The notes under the pieces are model-generated. The model did no database searches. It worked only from the letters and a program-made list of their open reading frames with translations, and was not told the origin of the DNA. A program made the position numbers and the translations under genes. Below, one piece after another: positions 10,100-22,829 of a stretch of DNA of 64,000 nucleotides. Position 1 is the stretch's first letter. Each line of letters opens with the position of its first letter. Source of the DNA: Harmothoe impar (lineage: Eukaryota > Annelida > Polychaeta > Phyllodocida > Polynoidae); contig OX381715.1 of assembly GCA_947462335.1 (NCBI GenBank), positions 39,098,650 through 39,162,649 on the forward strand, written 5' to 3'.

Positions 10100-11390
10100 A
10101 TTGTCCCCACAGTGTCTTTACAAAAAGTAATATATGCTTCAATTCTAAACTCTATATGCTCCTGGAGGCTAGATTACTGGACCTTTTTTCAAAATGAATT
10201 TTTTCCAGCAGAAGACACAAGCGTTACCTCACAATCTGTGGTACTATGGATACTGTGTGAGCCTTTTTAATTTACTATATCGAGGTATCAACTTGAAATG
10301 ACTTTTGGTTATTTTGCTATGAAAACACATGCCCTATGAACAGAAGCAACGAGGTCCTCCATGTTTAGTTTTGCAGCCAACCACCAGGTGGCCACAGACC
10401 CTGGCTAGTGGATGAAGCTTCATCCTGTGCTCTGAGTTTCTATGATCTGGAAATGTCAACAGCTCTGCATATTTTAACTTATTATAACCATATTAGGTGT
10501 TACTCAATATCTATAATGTGCTCTCTAAACAATATGATACTTGGAGAGGAAACAAACACAAAATAAACTATCAAGAGAATGAATTACTTGTATAGGTTTC
10601 TATAGTACAGTGGCCCTGTTAATCTGCTATTACTGCCCTGTCATCTAGCGGTATATGGCATGAACTGACCCCGGTTGACTTCCCCATTCAAGCAGTTTCT
10701 GCTTAATTTGTAATTAGAAATAACATCCCATAGTATCATTGGCAAGAGCACAATGTTAATAAGTAATGTATATACAAATTGGCAACATTGATATTGCACA
10801 CAGAACACCATCACATTTCCAATTGCAATTCATTGACAATTGCAGTGGAATGAAAATAATATCCTTTTATTAGGAACAATCTGATTGGGCTATACAAAAC
10901 CTTATTTTCTCAATAAAACATGGCGGTTGGAATTATGATTGCAAGGGCATGCTTTATACATATTATTTTTGTATCATGACAGCTATAAAACCTGTTGGTA
11001 TTTCTTATGGGTTGTAATTTGCATCCATTCCTGCTACTATGAAACACAACACATTTTAGAATTGGCTAGGTTAAGGTATGAACTGTGTCGATTATGATGA
11101 AAGAAGTGCTCACTGGGCTGGTCACATTCCTTAGTTGGTATAAATGTTCTCAGTAAAGAGACAAGTAAATGTTCTCTCCCTAGGTCTCAAATCTCATTGG
11201 TAGGCATTGTGTTCGATGGGGATGAAAAATAGGATACAAACATTGACTTGACAGAAGCAAACAGCAGGTACACAAGCTCCAAATCTACACAAGAATTTTC
11301 TATTTTAGGTTATTTACAATAAATCAGATTTTTCAATCTATTTCAGTATCTATTATGGGATATACTGCATTTAGAGCTCACATATCATTT
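10100..11390. other. non-coding stretch
   Basis: No gene, RNA or clear repeat. A word like ccaccaggtggccac at about 10381-10395 resembles a CTCF core but stands alone. Confidence 0.45.
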
Positions 11391-11394
11391 TTAG

Positions 11395-11835
11395 TTTAAC
11401 TTCAGAACTAATGAACCAGTATCATACAGCTGAAGTGTCCTGTGATATTATATATAATTGTAATATTTTATTCACAGATACATGAGTGAGTTAATGATAG
11501 AATTAGTTTTCCCTGTATTTTGACTTATGTGTTATTAAATATGTTCCTCTATTTTCTATTTTCAGGTGAGTTTAACATTATGCAGCTACTGTCAAGATGA
11601 AGCATAGTGGAAAGGTAATGTAGATGTTGAAAAATGATTGTTACTTTGTCACAGTGGTTTACAGTGTTTACTCCCCGACTCGCAATTTCATGTCTATAGT
11701 GCATGGACGTTGGAAATGGAGACATGAAATCATTGAAGTTGTAGGGTAAGACATGAAATTGGGGTATGCATTTGATAACTGAGAGATAGAAATGTTGCTC
11801 AGAATACACATAGGGAAGGCTATGGTCAATGTTTA
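11395..11835 (+). repeat. dispersed block epsilon, copy 1
   Basis: Colinear with 22830-23240. Landmarks are ccagtat.atacagctg, cattaaatatgtt, ttctattt.caggtgagt, gcagctactg, ggtaatgtagatgttgaaaaatg, attgaagttgtag and ttgataact. The shared caggtgagt resembles an exon/intron junction, but there is no conserved reading frame beside it. Confidence 0.75.
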
Positions 11836-14487
11836 AAGGTGAAAGTCTCTATTACCCCCAAATTGAATACAGTTTCAGGCCTCCTAAGAAAATTACAGAT
11901 GGTTCCTTAAATGCTATAGAATCCATTGGGCAAAAAAAAATTGGGGGTACCCATACTATCTTTTGTGCTGTGATGCCTGATGCAAGGGGTCATATATTTT
12001 CCTAATTTTTCACATTCCTGGAAGAAACCAGTTAAACCATATATTATCCACCAGATTGTTTCGTAAAAACCGTGGATATGTGATGTATCTATACTAAGGA
12101 ACAAGGATAAGAATAAAAAACAGCTTGTTGAAAAGTTCTTTTCGGTTTTATTTTGGACTTGATGCTTGAAGTAACAGATGACATTTTCGTCTTTGGCATA
12201 CACTTATCTAACATGATATCTAAGTAAGAAAAACAGTTGTAGGCCGCATGTAATTTTAATATGGTGAAGATTATGGCCATAGCTTGGTATTTATCCAAAA
12301 AAAAGGAGGGGTACCGGCATTCGTTTCTTCAGAAATTGTACATGAACATGACATACGGTGGCAAGTGACAAGTCTGTACACACCAGTGTACACCACCACT
12401 AGGTAGGAGCATAATGCAGGACTACAGTTTAGCACCTCCCCAAACCAGTCAGGCCTCTATAGCTACATGCATAGAGAGCTGATCCAGAGTGTGAGAGGTC
12501 CCTGGTTCAAATCTTGCCAAGGTATCCTTTGGGGGAAATAATTTTTCCCTCTTAGTTTAGCATGTATCTTGTCCAAAAGCATGCAGAAAATTCTGCTTTA
12601 CTTATGCATTTATGATATGTTTTGAAAAGAGAATATGACATAGCTTCATTAGAAATTATTGCTTCCTAATGGATATTAGAAACAACATTGATACTGGAGT
12701 TGTTTAGAAGCAAGCCACCAGATGGGGCTATGGTGACCATTTGGTGAGGATTTGCTAGTTCCATAAACCCTGCCAGTGGGCGAGTGTGTGAATACTGGCT
12801 TTAACCCTTAAAACATGACAGGCAAGCCGAGGGGGGGAACCTGAAAAGCTCTCTGGAAATCAGTCTCAGTGATGTGGATTTCCTCATTCAGTATATCCCT
12901 AGGTTGTACTTCTCTGATACTGACCACAATGTTGCTGTTTTCTCAACATCTCTGCAGTGTAGGGTCACAATCTTATGCCATTTGTATAACATGAGAGTGC
13001 CACTGTGTCGCCAATAGTTTATAGATATTACTGTAGGCATTCTGCCACTAAGCACAATGAGGCTGGGAGCTCATATAGTCTGGCGCTAGGTGAAGTGAGC
13101 GTTGTGAAAGAGGGTCATGTTTCTCCTGTCCATCTGTTGCAACACAGTGTCCACTGTATAGCATCCATTCTATTTCTGATACTGAATGGGTGTGGGTACA
13201 CTTTATAAATTTTGGATTGTAAAACTTTTGCTCACCATAGGATACTTTCTTAATAGGTTCACTTCAAAACTACAGTGGATAGCTGGGTTGTCAGGCTGAT
13301 AAATGAAAGTAGGAGAGAGGGAGGGGAAATAATTGGTTTACTTATGATTAAAATCAGTGCTAAATAGACATTTTGAATACTAAGGAAGAGAATATCACCC
13401 ATGGTGCTATATGGGATAGAAGGGACAATCTCTGGGAAGCCATACAATATAAAAGCAGATTAATTACCGAAGGTTAACAGTGCTGCTACAAATCAATGTC
13501 CTTACCAATTTCCTCTTAACTATCGCACTCTGCCATCTCCATGCAGCATAAACAAGGCTCAGGTGTAGTTAACACGAGAATAGAAAATAAATTATTTATA
13601 ATCTGGAGATGAGACCTAATGGTGGAGAGCCAGGACATCGGGGCAGGGCTCAATTTGCACAACATTGCTCTCATCCACCTCTGACCTTTGCTTGCTCAGC
13701 TCAAGCAGATTGTAGTGCAGATGTTGAAAGCAGGCCCTTTCACGTAGGCCTAATCATAATGCTGTATCTTACAGGATGCTCTATCTCAGGAGAAAGTCAT
13801 CAGTCCCCGTTGAGGCCCCATTAGCCTTATGTGAAAGTTGAAACAATCTCCCTTACATCCAACAGCTGGATCTAAATTCATCAGACACATCAGACGTGGC
13901 TTTGAAGTCAGTTCATGGCCTTTGCTCGGAATCATTTGTGGGTAAAACAGGATAAATTTAGTCTGGGTGTATTGAACAACTGATAACTGACTATGTAATT
14001 TAAAATGGCATAAACATCGAGTGTATCCCAGTCTCCGTTCTAGTACTGTTCTAGTCTGCTATGTGGTTTAGTGTGAGTGGACTGCCCCTTTAAGACATTT
14101 CTGAAAAAACTCCATCCCCGTAGAAAGTGAATTCAGTAAAGACATTGAAAAAATAACAAATTATTTGGAAAAAAAGCTATTGTTATCATCACCTAACTGT
14201 TGAAATTTCTCAGAAATTAAAACATCATTAAGGCAAATAGGGATTAAAAAGTCAATGTATAATCAGCTGTTCAGCTTCCTTATCTCTACAGAGATGAGGG
14301 CGGCCGGGAGAGATAAGGGCGGTCCTCCAAGGGGGAATCTCCCATTTGAGTATCTTATACAGGTGTGGTGGTAAGGGAGGAGTAAGGGGGAAGGGCAGTC
14401 CACATCATAAATGTGCCTAATTTAGGCTTTATTTTGACATTTAAATCATTATATCTCGAAAAATACAAGAATGATATAAATACATAG
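11836..14487. other. non-coding stretch
   Basis: No supported gene. At about 12465-12530 there is a weak tRNA-like 3' half with a box-B-like ggttcaaatc; I do not call it a gene. The frames at 11907-12298 and 13609-13824 lack recognisable domains. Confidence 0.4.
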
Positions 14488-14636
14488 ACAAATGCCAACG
14501 CCCATTGATACCGTCTCTGCGGTATTTCAAGAGTGGGGGCTGGGGCCATATCCCACGAAGCCGCAGGCTGAGTGGGATATGCCCACGCACCCACAAGTGA
14601 AATACAGCAGAGAGGTATCAATGTAGTTGGCATTTG
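14488..14636. mobile_element. foldback (palindromic) element P1
   Basis: Left arm 14489-14556 is the approximate reverse complement of right arm 14571-14636. Examples are attgatacc with ggtatcaat, gcggtatttc with gaaatacagc, and atatcccac with gtgggatat. The centre, gaagccgcaggctga, itself folds (agcc-gca-ggct). A/T-rich sequence (tttatttttttatttt) follows. The plan is the same as P2 at 24231-24380. Confidence 0.8.
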
Positions 14637-14639
14637 CAT

Positions 14640-15870
14640 TTATTTTTTTATTTTAAACCATTTAATGAAAAAATCCTGATTTTTTTCTAGCCCATTGAAT
14701 ATGGCCACATTGTATTCGATGGGGGCCATTGAATACGACCCTTCTTATAGTTAAGCATAGTAAATCTTGTATTCAAAAAAAATGAAAGCCGATTCACATA
14801 CAACAAGCTAACTATATTGTCCACCTGTATATAGGTTAAGCAAAATAAATAATGGTAAGATATCAGCAAATTCAATTGAACCTAGAATTAAATGTATATC
14901 GACCCAAAATCAAGGGAAGAAACCCCCTCACCCTACTTTCTCCCTTCAAGGTATTAAAGGTAGGATTTCCCCAACCTGCTTGGCCCCACTTATTTCAAGG
15001 CCATGCCACCTGCGCCCATACTTGGAACGTGTGCATAAATAAGAGTGTGAGAGGGGGAGACATGCAATATAACCATATTGCAAGCGTAGTCATGACATAG
15101 TCCGCCCTGCGTCTGTGCCATTTCATGAGGAAAATTGTAATCTAATACTCAGCCTTCAAAGAGACACAACGTTGTATTGGCTTCATTCATTTTAAAATAA
15201 AAGCCCTTTTAGTGCAGCTGACAATGTTGAACCTAAAAAAAGCATGTCAAGTGGTATAATACATAGAATATTCAGGGCCTTATAGTCATTTATTAAGCTT
15301 TCTGTGGCCACTGCTACTGTGATAGATCAAAATTAGAGAACTACTTTCCAGGTCCACCACACATAATGGGAATACATGAATATATAGGCAGGCAATTACA
15401 CATCAACCACTGCTGGGACTGTTTTCTTCATTGCTGAGAAAGAGAATAACTTAAAACAGCTGATGATATAGCAGTTACAAAGAAAATATGATGGGTTTTG
15501 TGCTGGATGATGAGAAACCATTTCTATGTATAATATGTTACTTATCGCTGCAATTTAATATTCACATGTATGACGCAACAGGACGAAATGTACCATTACA
15601 GGGATTTAGTGTCAGTCAAACAGACACTAATTATAAGTGGTACCACCAATGCAGCAATATGACATTACCCTAATGACTTATCATTGAACTTTTGGCCACT
15701 TCTCCTATCCCAATTCTGACAATCCTACCCCCAAAAAAATTATTAAGAGTTTTCTTAGTCACAAATATGAACCTGAGCTAAGCACTGACAGTACTGAATG
15801 GGAATATTCTCCATAATGCTACATCTAGTTTTTCATGAAAGCTGTTGCTCTAGTCAAAATTAGATATATC
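14640..15870. other. non-coding stretch
   Basis: Flank of foldback P1, then unremarkable AT-rich sequence with no supported gene. Confidence 0.4.
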
Positions 15871-16096
15871 TAGGGGCTTAGTAGTCCCCGCACCTGAGAG
15901 GTAGGCCCGCAGGGGTGGCCCGCTCAGGTAGTCACTGCGCCCCTTCCATACCGATCCAGTAACGTGAGACACGGTCTATCTGATAGGACGGGGGGATGTA
16001 ACTCAGTGGTAGAGCAGTCACTTGGCAAGCAGAGGGCCCCAGGCTCGGGTCCTGGTGTCTCCGAAAACTTCATTTCTGGAGAAACCTTGTCCCTCA
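15871..16096 (+). repeat. SINE-like unit, copy 1 of a tandem pair
   Basis: This unit opens with taggggcttagtagtccc, contains a small stem (cctgag...ctcagg), then a tRNA-like head, and ends near ttgtccctca. It repeats 478 bp downstream. The intervening 16097-16348 may be the SINE body, missing from copy 2. Confidence 0.7.
15992..16062 (+). tRNA. tRNA-like SINE head (decayed, Ala-like)
   Basis: Acceptor-like ggggatg pairs with tgtctcc. The D arm is ctc-agtggta-gag, with a box A of the form taactcagtgg. The T arm ccagg-ctcgggt-cctgg is perfect. The anticodon stem is mismatched (loop ttggcaa), so this is a tRNA-derived polymerase III promoter region rather than a working tRNA gene. Confidence 0.55.
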
Positions 16097-16348
16097 CACT
16101 GGCGGAGACACCGAGCGCACTCAGTGAAATTGTTGAGAAGTCGGCAGGAAGCGTTCCAACTTGCTAGGATTCAGTGACCTTGGAAACAGGGTCAGCCCCC
16201 GGAGATTCTAGGAATGGCATCTGAAAGCAGCTGGGAGCAACCGAGTCCTGGTATGGGTAGTTGGTTACGCAGTAAGAGACTTGGTTCCAACAATGATTGG
16301 CTGAATCAGTATGGTGAAGGATTACGCTGATGCTGAGAGGGTGTAGTG

Positions 16349-16578
16349 TAGGGGCTTAGTAGTCCCTGCACCTGAGAGGTAGGCCCGCAGGGTTGGCCCG
16401 CTCAGGTAGTCACTGCGCCCCTTCCATACCGATCCAGTAATATGAGACACATCTGATAGGACAGGGGGATGGAGCTCAGTGGTAGAGCAGTCGCTTGGCA
16501 AGCGGAAGGCCCCAGGGCGGAAGGCCGCGAGTCCCGGTGTCTTTGAAACCGTCATTTTTGGAGAAAACGTGTCCCTCA
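16349..16578 (+). repeat. SINE-like unit, copy 2 of a tandem pair
   Basis: The same opening and tRNA-like head (about 16465-16544) as copy 1, ending near gtgtccctca. Here the anticodon arm is better kept (cgc-ttggcaa-gcg) while the T arm is corrupted by an insertion, the opposite of copy 1. Confidence 0.7.
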
Positions 16579-16579
16579 A

Positions 16580-18884
16580 ATATATTACACAAATACCAGT
16601 CCTGTTAATTTTGGGGAATAGAAAGTCATAGTGATCATTTTGCGATAGTAATTGTCAAAATTGGGAAGGGGGAAGTTACCATAATTTCCATGATAAGTCA
16701 CTAATAAAACATTATCTTGCTGCACTGGTCGCCACCAAGTGGCTGTCTATGACACTAAATCCCTCTAATGATATGTTTCCGCTTGTTGTGTAAAATATTA
16801 CATACTACTGTCTGGAAGGTCTTTGGCACTCCTCAGGCGTCAATTTGTTGGGTTTGCAGACTTAGAATTGACCTTCTAGTTGAGATAATCTCGTAAACAA
16901 TATGATATTAATCATAAGTGATTATACTTATATTTTCATTTTTTTACGGGGGGGAGGGGGGTTAGGATTAGTATTTTCAATATTATTATGGTTGTATAAG
17001 TAAACTTCCTCAACCAGGTGGTCAGTCATTGTTTGGAGAGTATTATTTTGCCTTGTATAGATATTGCTGTGCTGCAAAATCAAAAGATACCACGGTAAGG
17101 ATCCTCAAGCTACAGAGCTTGCTAAGATTTCATTTTAACCAGCCCCAGGATCAACTCATTAGTCATTACTCTACTCAGTCGCAACCCTGCACAGAATCCA
17201 TAATGCCTGAGGGTATTTCTCATCTCTAGCTTCAATTAGCAGCATGCATCACTCTATTTGAATGGTCCAGAGGTTGAATATACAAGGAACACATAAAAGC
17301 TATGATACATAATTGTTGTGTGTGCAGGGCTAAGACATGCATACCTGCATGTATATAAATGTCAGTGGGTGCATGGCTATGTATTGATTCTAATGTGTCT
17401 TTTACATACCTGAGCAAGCTATGCATACCGCAGTGTTGCATCACAAAATTTACCATGACGCTAATATTAAAGGCAATGTTTGATAGGTATAGCATTAGGG
17501 AAGTTTTGCATGATATACAATAAGAAAAAGATTGACACTGATGTAGACAGATCCCTTAGCATTCAGTAGACAAAGGTTAGATGACATGACACAGTACACC
17601 TCTAATACCTGCTGTCTCCTGAGGTAGTCGGTTTGTTGAGTGAGGATAGTTCCCCCAGGATATATAGAAATACAATATACCAGCGCTGGATACTCAGCTT
17701 ACTTAGTTTGTCTATAACTCATCTTGTCAAACAGCAAAAGGCCACAGAGTAGCACAATTCTTTACCTAGGACCCATGGGATGCTACACAAGTTCTGTGTT
17801 GTATGTTGCAATTGAGTAAGAGATACTCCACGTATGCAACAATGTACTTCATATATTTACCAAGATGTCATATTAGATGAAGCACTATTAGTGTTGGTTG
17901 ATACATCTCCCCCACATCAGCACTGATCCAGTATATTCCGTTGCTCAGGCAGGTTGAACATTGAACAGTGATAAACCGATTACTCTGACCAGGTTCCCTT
18001 TTGGTGTGCTAAAAGCAGTTGCTACCAGGGGAAATCACAGCCGGTGTCTGAACATCACACAGGTGTGGACTATAAAAATACACCCCCTCATTTTTAAGAA
18101 ATCACATACCATGGCCCTTGTTTTATTGTTTACAATGAGAATCTTCCTCGTCAACTCAATTCTGAGAAACCTCAGGAAAACACTTAAATGTGAGACTTTA
18201 TCCTTCTTCTCACAACTCACAAATATATAAAAGATGAGGCCTGTCAGTTAAGGCATATGCAGCACATTGTAAAGGACCTAGATAGGACAACCTATAACAT
18301 GTCTTTTTACCATGGACAGCACTAGTTTTCATTGCCATGTTATCAAGTATAGGATGCTATGTTCAGGTCCAGTTCCATTAGAATTATCAACTGCAAAATA
18401 ATGCCATTTCACATTGAATGTGGGCACATCTATGGCAAACATTCCAGAAAGAGCTACTACTTCCTTTAAGACAAGTCTGCACTTGTGAGCTCCAGTTGGG
18501 ACAACGTAGAATGAACATTGATAAAGTAGGATACCTCTGACCAAAATGCAGGCAGGACAGCATAGCCCCTCTGCACAAGGGCAAAATGCAGGATTCATGA
18601 ATCAGGTTCTGCTGCTGATACACATAGATGACACTTTTTTCTTGTGACCTCTTTGTTTTCATAGTGATACCCTTTGTAATCTCACTATTATTTATGGACC
18701 GCTATACAGAAAGTACACCCAATGTTAGGGTTGGTATATCGTGCTCTCTGTATAGCTAGTCATACCTTGTGATGTCCGGGAGTGGTGACCCATCAGTGTG
18801 ACACTGTGTGTGTGCTATTGGTTTTGAGGGCAATTTATTCTATAGGATGTGGGAGGGAAGGAAAAGCTAGGTGTAGCAAGGGGT
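16580..18884. other. non-coding stretch
   Basis: No supported gene. There is a G-rich tract near 16948-16961. The short frames seen here have no recognisable motif. Confidence 0.45.
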
Positions 18885-19015
18885 GTCTGTGTGGGATATT
18901 CTCAGGGCACAGTTGTAGGGGCCCGTGTCAATGAGGGGCCATGTCCTCCAACATTCAAGCCCATGATTACCTCTTGTACCCTCCTGCAGCTACCCGTCCA
19001 TCTTTGTACTGTGGG
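18885..19015 (-). repeat. dispersed block zeta, inverted partial copy
   Basis: The reverse complement of part of 27340-27450 and 37610-37730: gtgtcaatgagggg, catgattacctc and ctaccc/ccgtccatcttt occur in inverted order. Frames translating to a similar peptide here (IQAHDYLLYPPAA) and on the minus strand at 27241-27468 reflect this repeat, not a gene. Confidence 0.7.
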
Positions 19016-19564
19016 AGCACCAACTTAAGGCCACTCATCCCACCTCCTCTACACCACCAAATGAGATGGGGCCATCAGGGTCTATGTGGCTGGGCTTTCT
19101 GTGATGACATTTCACATTATAATAAGACACATAGCCATACCATTCTGAACTGGAAGCTGTTACACACAATCTCTTGTTAAAATCACAAATGTTTTTGATC
19201 AATGAAATGACCCTGTTCTCTTATGCATTGGCTTGTAAATAATTAAAGTGACATGGTCCGATGATTAAGGCTCAAAAATCAATTTAGTTAAAAATGGACC
19301 AGAATGTTTCCTATGGCCATACCTCATGTGCTAGCTACTTTATTTAATCTCATTTCCTAGAATTTAGCTTAGAAGTTGAATGATTATCAGATTATGGCTC
19401 AATTTACTAATTTTGGAGTAGAAAAAGATAATGTTGCATTGGAGTCATGTACTTTTCAGCCTTACCTCAAATGTACAATGTCCTGACTGATTAGCACATT
19501 GTGACTGCATCCCGTGATATATCTATTGATACTGTCAGACTGGCGACAACTTTGGAACAGAATT
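19016..19564. other. non-coding stretch
   Basis: Nothing recognised. Confidence 0.4.
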
Positions 19565-19740
19565 GATGCAAATGCCAGCTCAGTCTGAGCCATGAATGGC
19601 ATGGTTGAAGGCGATCAAGGAAACACCCATCTCCAGTTACGGAATTTCATATATGCAGCAGACTTTCATCCTCCTGTCAGTACACACACTCCTAATACAG
19701 GAGGTAGGGAACATAGATCTGAACGCTAAGGTCAGGAGCA
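19565..19740 (+). repeat. dispersed repeat, inverted partner of 1425-1595
   Basis: Aligns to the reverse complement of 1425-1595, from atgccagctcagtc through gtacacacac to gggaacat. Confidence 0.7.
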
Positions 19741-19744
19741 TCCC

Positions 19745-20860
19745 TATGTGTACAAGAGCAGAGGCACCTCCTTGCACCATTGCAGCCCTAATCATCACTT
19801 AGCACTAATTGTCAAGGTAACAGGATGTAAATAATCAGCTTGGCTGCCTCCAGAGCCAGGTCATCTCAGGGCAGAGCACCAATTATTCATTTCTCGAAGC
19901 TATTTTTTTTTGTGATTGTCAAACTGGAATATGTGTTCAGTGCAAACAAATGCCAAGTGAACATGTTTGAAAGCATTTATTCTAACAGATTAAAATGAAT
20001 ATGCATGGGGTTAAGAAGAAAGGATTTTCCGGGTGGGTGTCACTTCTCAGTGCTTCCCCAAAATAACAAACAAAACTGAACACACTGGGGGTCCTGCCTT
20101 TCCCCTATATATGGTACTATGAATGGCAAATTGCTATGAGCAATATACTCTGATGGTCACCACCATCACCCCCGAGGGACCCATCCAATCTCAAGTCATC
20201 CCATAATGACAACAGATGCTGCCTCCCCTGACTGCCTGATACACACTCCTATAGGTCAACGTAGCAAGAAAGGTTGACTTTTCAGAAAAGTTGTTGATAA
20301 AGTTTCTGAACATTTCTGAAGGACAACTGACATTATACTTAAGATTAACCTCAAAATCCTGTATTGACATACATACAGCATTTGAATGATTAATACCCTG
20401 TGGATCTCTCGATATAAAATGTTTGCAAATGTAGCTATTACAGACAATGTTATGAAGATTCTACCAAATGCAACACAAATACAACTTTATTATAAGAAGT
20501 CACCCTTTCTCGACTCATGGTTCTATACTCTACACCTCTGTTGCCTTGCCACTCTCTGCAAACCCCAGGCCACTGTATATAAAGGGCAGAGTACCTGTCA
20601 TGCATGCACCCCGACTGCCTTTATAGAGACATAACAAATTCTGCTGGCAATACAAATAGCATAATTATATCTGTAATGTGTGCTAGTAACGGAAGGTGGT
20701 CAGTGCGGTGTAATGTATTGCAGCGCAGGATTAGCCTCAACTATGTGAGAATATGCTTTGATTTTTAACTTAATGTCAATGTATGCATTTTCCAAACCAT
20801 TGATTGAAAAAATACCTTATCATGTTCACTCCAGATCTTTAGTACTAGCAGGACTATGTT
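19745..20860. other. non-coding stretch
   Basis: No supported gene or shared block. Confidence 0.4.
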
Positions 20861-20864
20861 GCTT

Positions 20865-21195
20865 TTAAAATATACTTGGATTATTTTTCGCCTAACATAT
20901 TTGTGTATTTTTAACAAGGCTGACTTCAAAGGCTTGTGTGGGAGCCGGGAACTTTTTGAGTTCCCAGCACGTACTGTTTAATGAATCTGAATCTCAATGT
21001 AAATGCAGGGGATGTTGTCTCCGTCCTCTCAAGGGGATAATGTGGCTTTAATGGATTCTGTTGAATCTCCCCCAACACCTTTAGTAAATCCTTGGGCTGC
21101 TTGCAAAGTTGTTCTTAACATGGCTTTTCTGCCTGCAGATTCTTATCATGGAGTTTCTGGGACCTGGATAAAGTGTTCCTACTTGTTTCAGTAAC
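20865..21195 (+). repeat. block alpha (alpha2-like), copy at 20.9 kb
   Basis: Shared words with the other alpha blocks: cctaacatatttg, tgacttcaaaggct, gagttcccagcacgta, tgaatctgaatctcaatg, ggggatgttgtctc, ctttaatgga and ctgttga. It is closest to 36360-36640 and 60050-60310, and is continued by delta at 22265 once the MITE at 21325-21868 is removed. Confidence 0.8.
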
Positions 21196-21324
21196 TTGTG
21201 GTGATTTTAAGCAACTTTTCTCCATATTGTCCACAGACTATAAAGTGTCAATGTCATAATATTATCTTGTCCAATGCCTTCCAAAGCCATTGACAAAGTA
21301 TAACTAAGCAGCCGTGAAATAACC

Positions 21325-21868
21325 GTTTTAGCGAAATGGGTCGGAAGTCGAATATCAAAAATGTTATGATATTGTAATATACGTGTACAGCTCATCAAGA
21401 GCTTTCATTTGGTATGTGACATGTAGTATATTTGCCAGTTTTGACCCTTTGGCAATATTTTTGGTACATTTTTGTTGAATTCAATGGAAATTATTTAAAA
21501 TGAGATAATTACATTTAAATTAGATATTATTATATTATACAATATAATTATAAATCCTATGGCCATCATTTTGGGAATAATGGGAGCTGAATCTATATTT
21601 TACAATAAAATTATAAATCCTATGGCCATCATTTTGGGAATAATGGGAGTTGAATCTATATTATACAATACAATTATAAATCCTATGGCCATCATTTTGG
21701 GAATAATGGGAGTTGAAATCTGGTTTGTACCTTATTATTCCATGAGAAAACTATTCATCATTAAGAAAAATGTCAAAAATTCATTTTTCAATTTTTTTTC
21801 CCACTCATTACTACTTAAAGAGGCCATATCTAGGCTCTTTAAAGTGCGACTTCCGACCCATTTCTTTT
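21325..21868. mobile_element. MITE with GTTTTARCGAAATGGGTC terminal inverted repeats
   Basis: GAAATGGGTCGGAAGTCG at 21333-21350 and its exact complement at 21847-21864 form 18-bp termini, extended outward by a weaker match. The interior shares catcattttgggaataatggg and tctaggctctttaaagt with the truncated copy at 3216-3523. It is inserted in an alpha2-delta segment: the copy at 60050-60870 lacks it. No coding capacity. Confidence 0.8.
21530..21720 (+). repeat. 63-bp tandem repeat inside the MITE
   Basis: The unit beginning atggccatcattttggg occurs at 21559, 21622 and 21685 (the last partial), while the related MITE at 3216-3523 has one copy. Because 63 is a multiple of 3, the array creates a periodic open frame (MAIILGIMG repeated), which is an artefact. 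Confidence 0.85.
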
Positions 21869-22264
21869 AAAGAGATTATAGTTTGTACGAAAAGGCCTTC
21901 CAAAGAAATAGTTAGTCCATACTCATTATCATCAAAAGCCATCATCAATGATTACTTTAGAGCTGACTGATCATGGGTACGACCCTCCAAAAAGAAATCA
22001 AGAATGACACAAGATAGAATCTCGTATAATTTCCGGGAAAATCACAAGCTGTATACACAAGATAGACAAGGGAGATTCTCGAAAATAGTGAACATTCCGA
22101 GTGACATGTTCAATAGTGATGTGTATTTCCTTAGTTCTACTTTTGGGAAATCCAGGGAATATGACATGAGATATTGTCTGAGAAACGTTCAAAAAACGTG
22201 TGCAAATTATCCTAGAGATCATGTGTCATGACACAAGAATGACATCAGTTACAGGTTGAGATTT

Positions 22265-22620
22265 TGTTTGCGAGGCAGGTTCTGAATATCTACTGTCTAA
22301 GTAAATATTGCACAAGCCATGTTGACAGTTCAGATGCAGTGATATGGGACAAGCAGATGCAGTGATATGGGACAGGCAGATCCCCTGCCATGTACAAGAT
22401 TAGATATTGATCTGTCACAGGCAGCTTTAGAGACGGAGCTGGTCTGGAAATGTGGACTTTATTCAGTGAGTTCTACAATCAGTTTGGACATTTCTTAAAC
22501 CTTTGTTTTTCTGCCTCTTTCCCCTTAGGGAGGCACAATCTGAGCACTTAATTCCCTTAACAGTTTCTGCCTCACCGGATATCATCTTTATTGCCAATTA
22601 TAAGTTATTTTAACGCTTTG
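22265..22620 (+). repeat. blocks delta and theta
   Basis: Delta (22265-22440) matches 60705-60870: gtaaatattgcaca, gcagatcccctgccatgtacaag and attgatctgt. It holds an extra local duplication (gcagatgcagtgatatgggaca). Theta (22500-22620) matches 48065-48185: ttgtttttctgcctctttcccc, aattataagttat. This is the only place that shows delta followed by theta. Confidence 0.8.
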
Positions 22621-22829
22621 GCTTTCATGATGAGGATTTTGTTCTCAATTTGAAAACGTATCCTTCGTAGTTGGTTGGGAAATTGAAGCATGTACTGGTT
22701 TCTTAGCTCATGATATCTCATTTTAAAGATTTTGACACAGACTATATTTATTTTTTCATTTATTTATCAATTCCTCCCTAGATACCCTATTTTACTGGTC
22801 TGATCACACATATGTGAAAATAATTATAG

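Noticed and set aside
15992..16062. Functional tRNA-Ala gene
   Set aside because: The anticodon stem is broken and the head is part of a duplicated SINE-like unit; the GGC anticodon is also not normally used by eukaryotic tRNA-Ala.
21559..21870. 103-codon open frame with an internal peptide repeat
   Set aside because: It is generated by a 63-bp tandem repeat inside a MITE; the related MITE has one unit and no frame.
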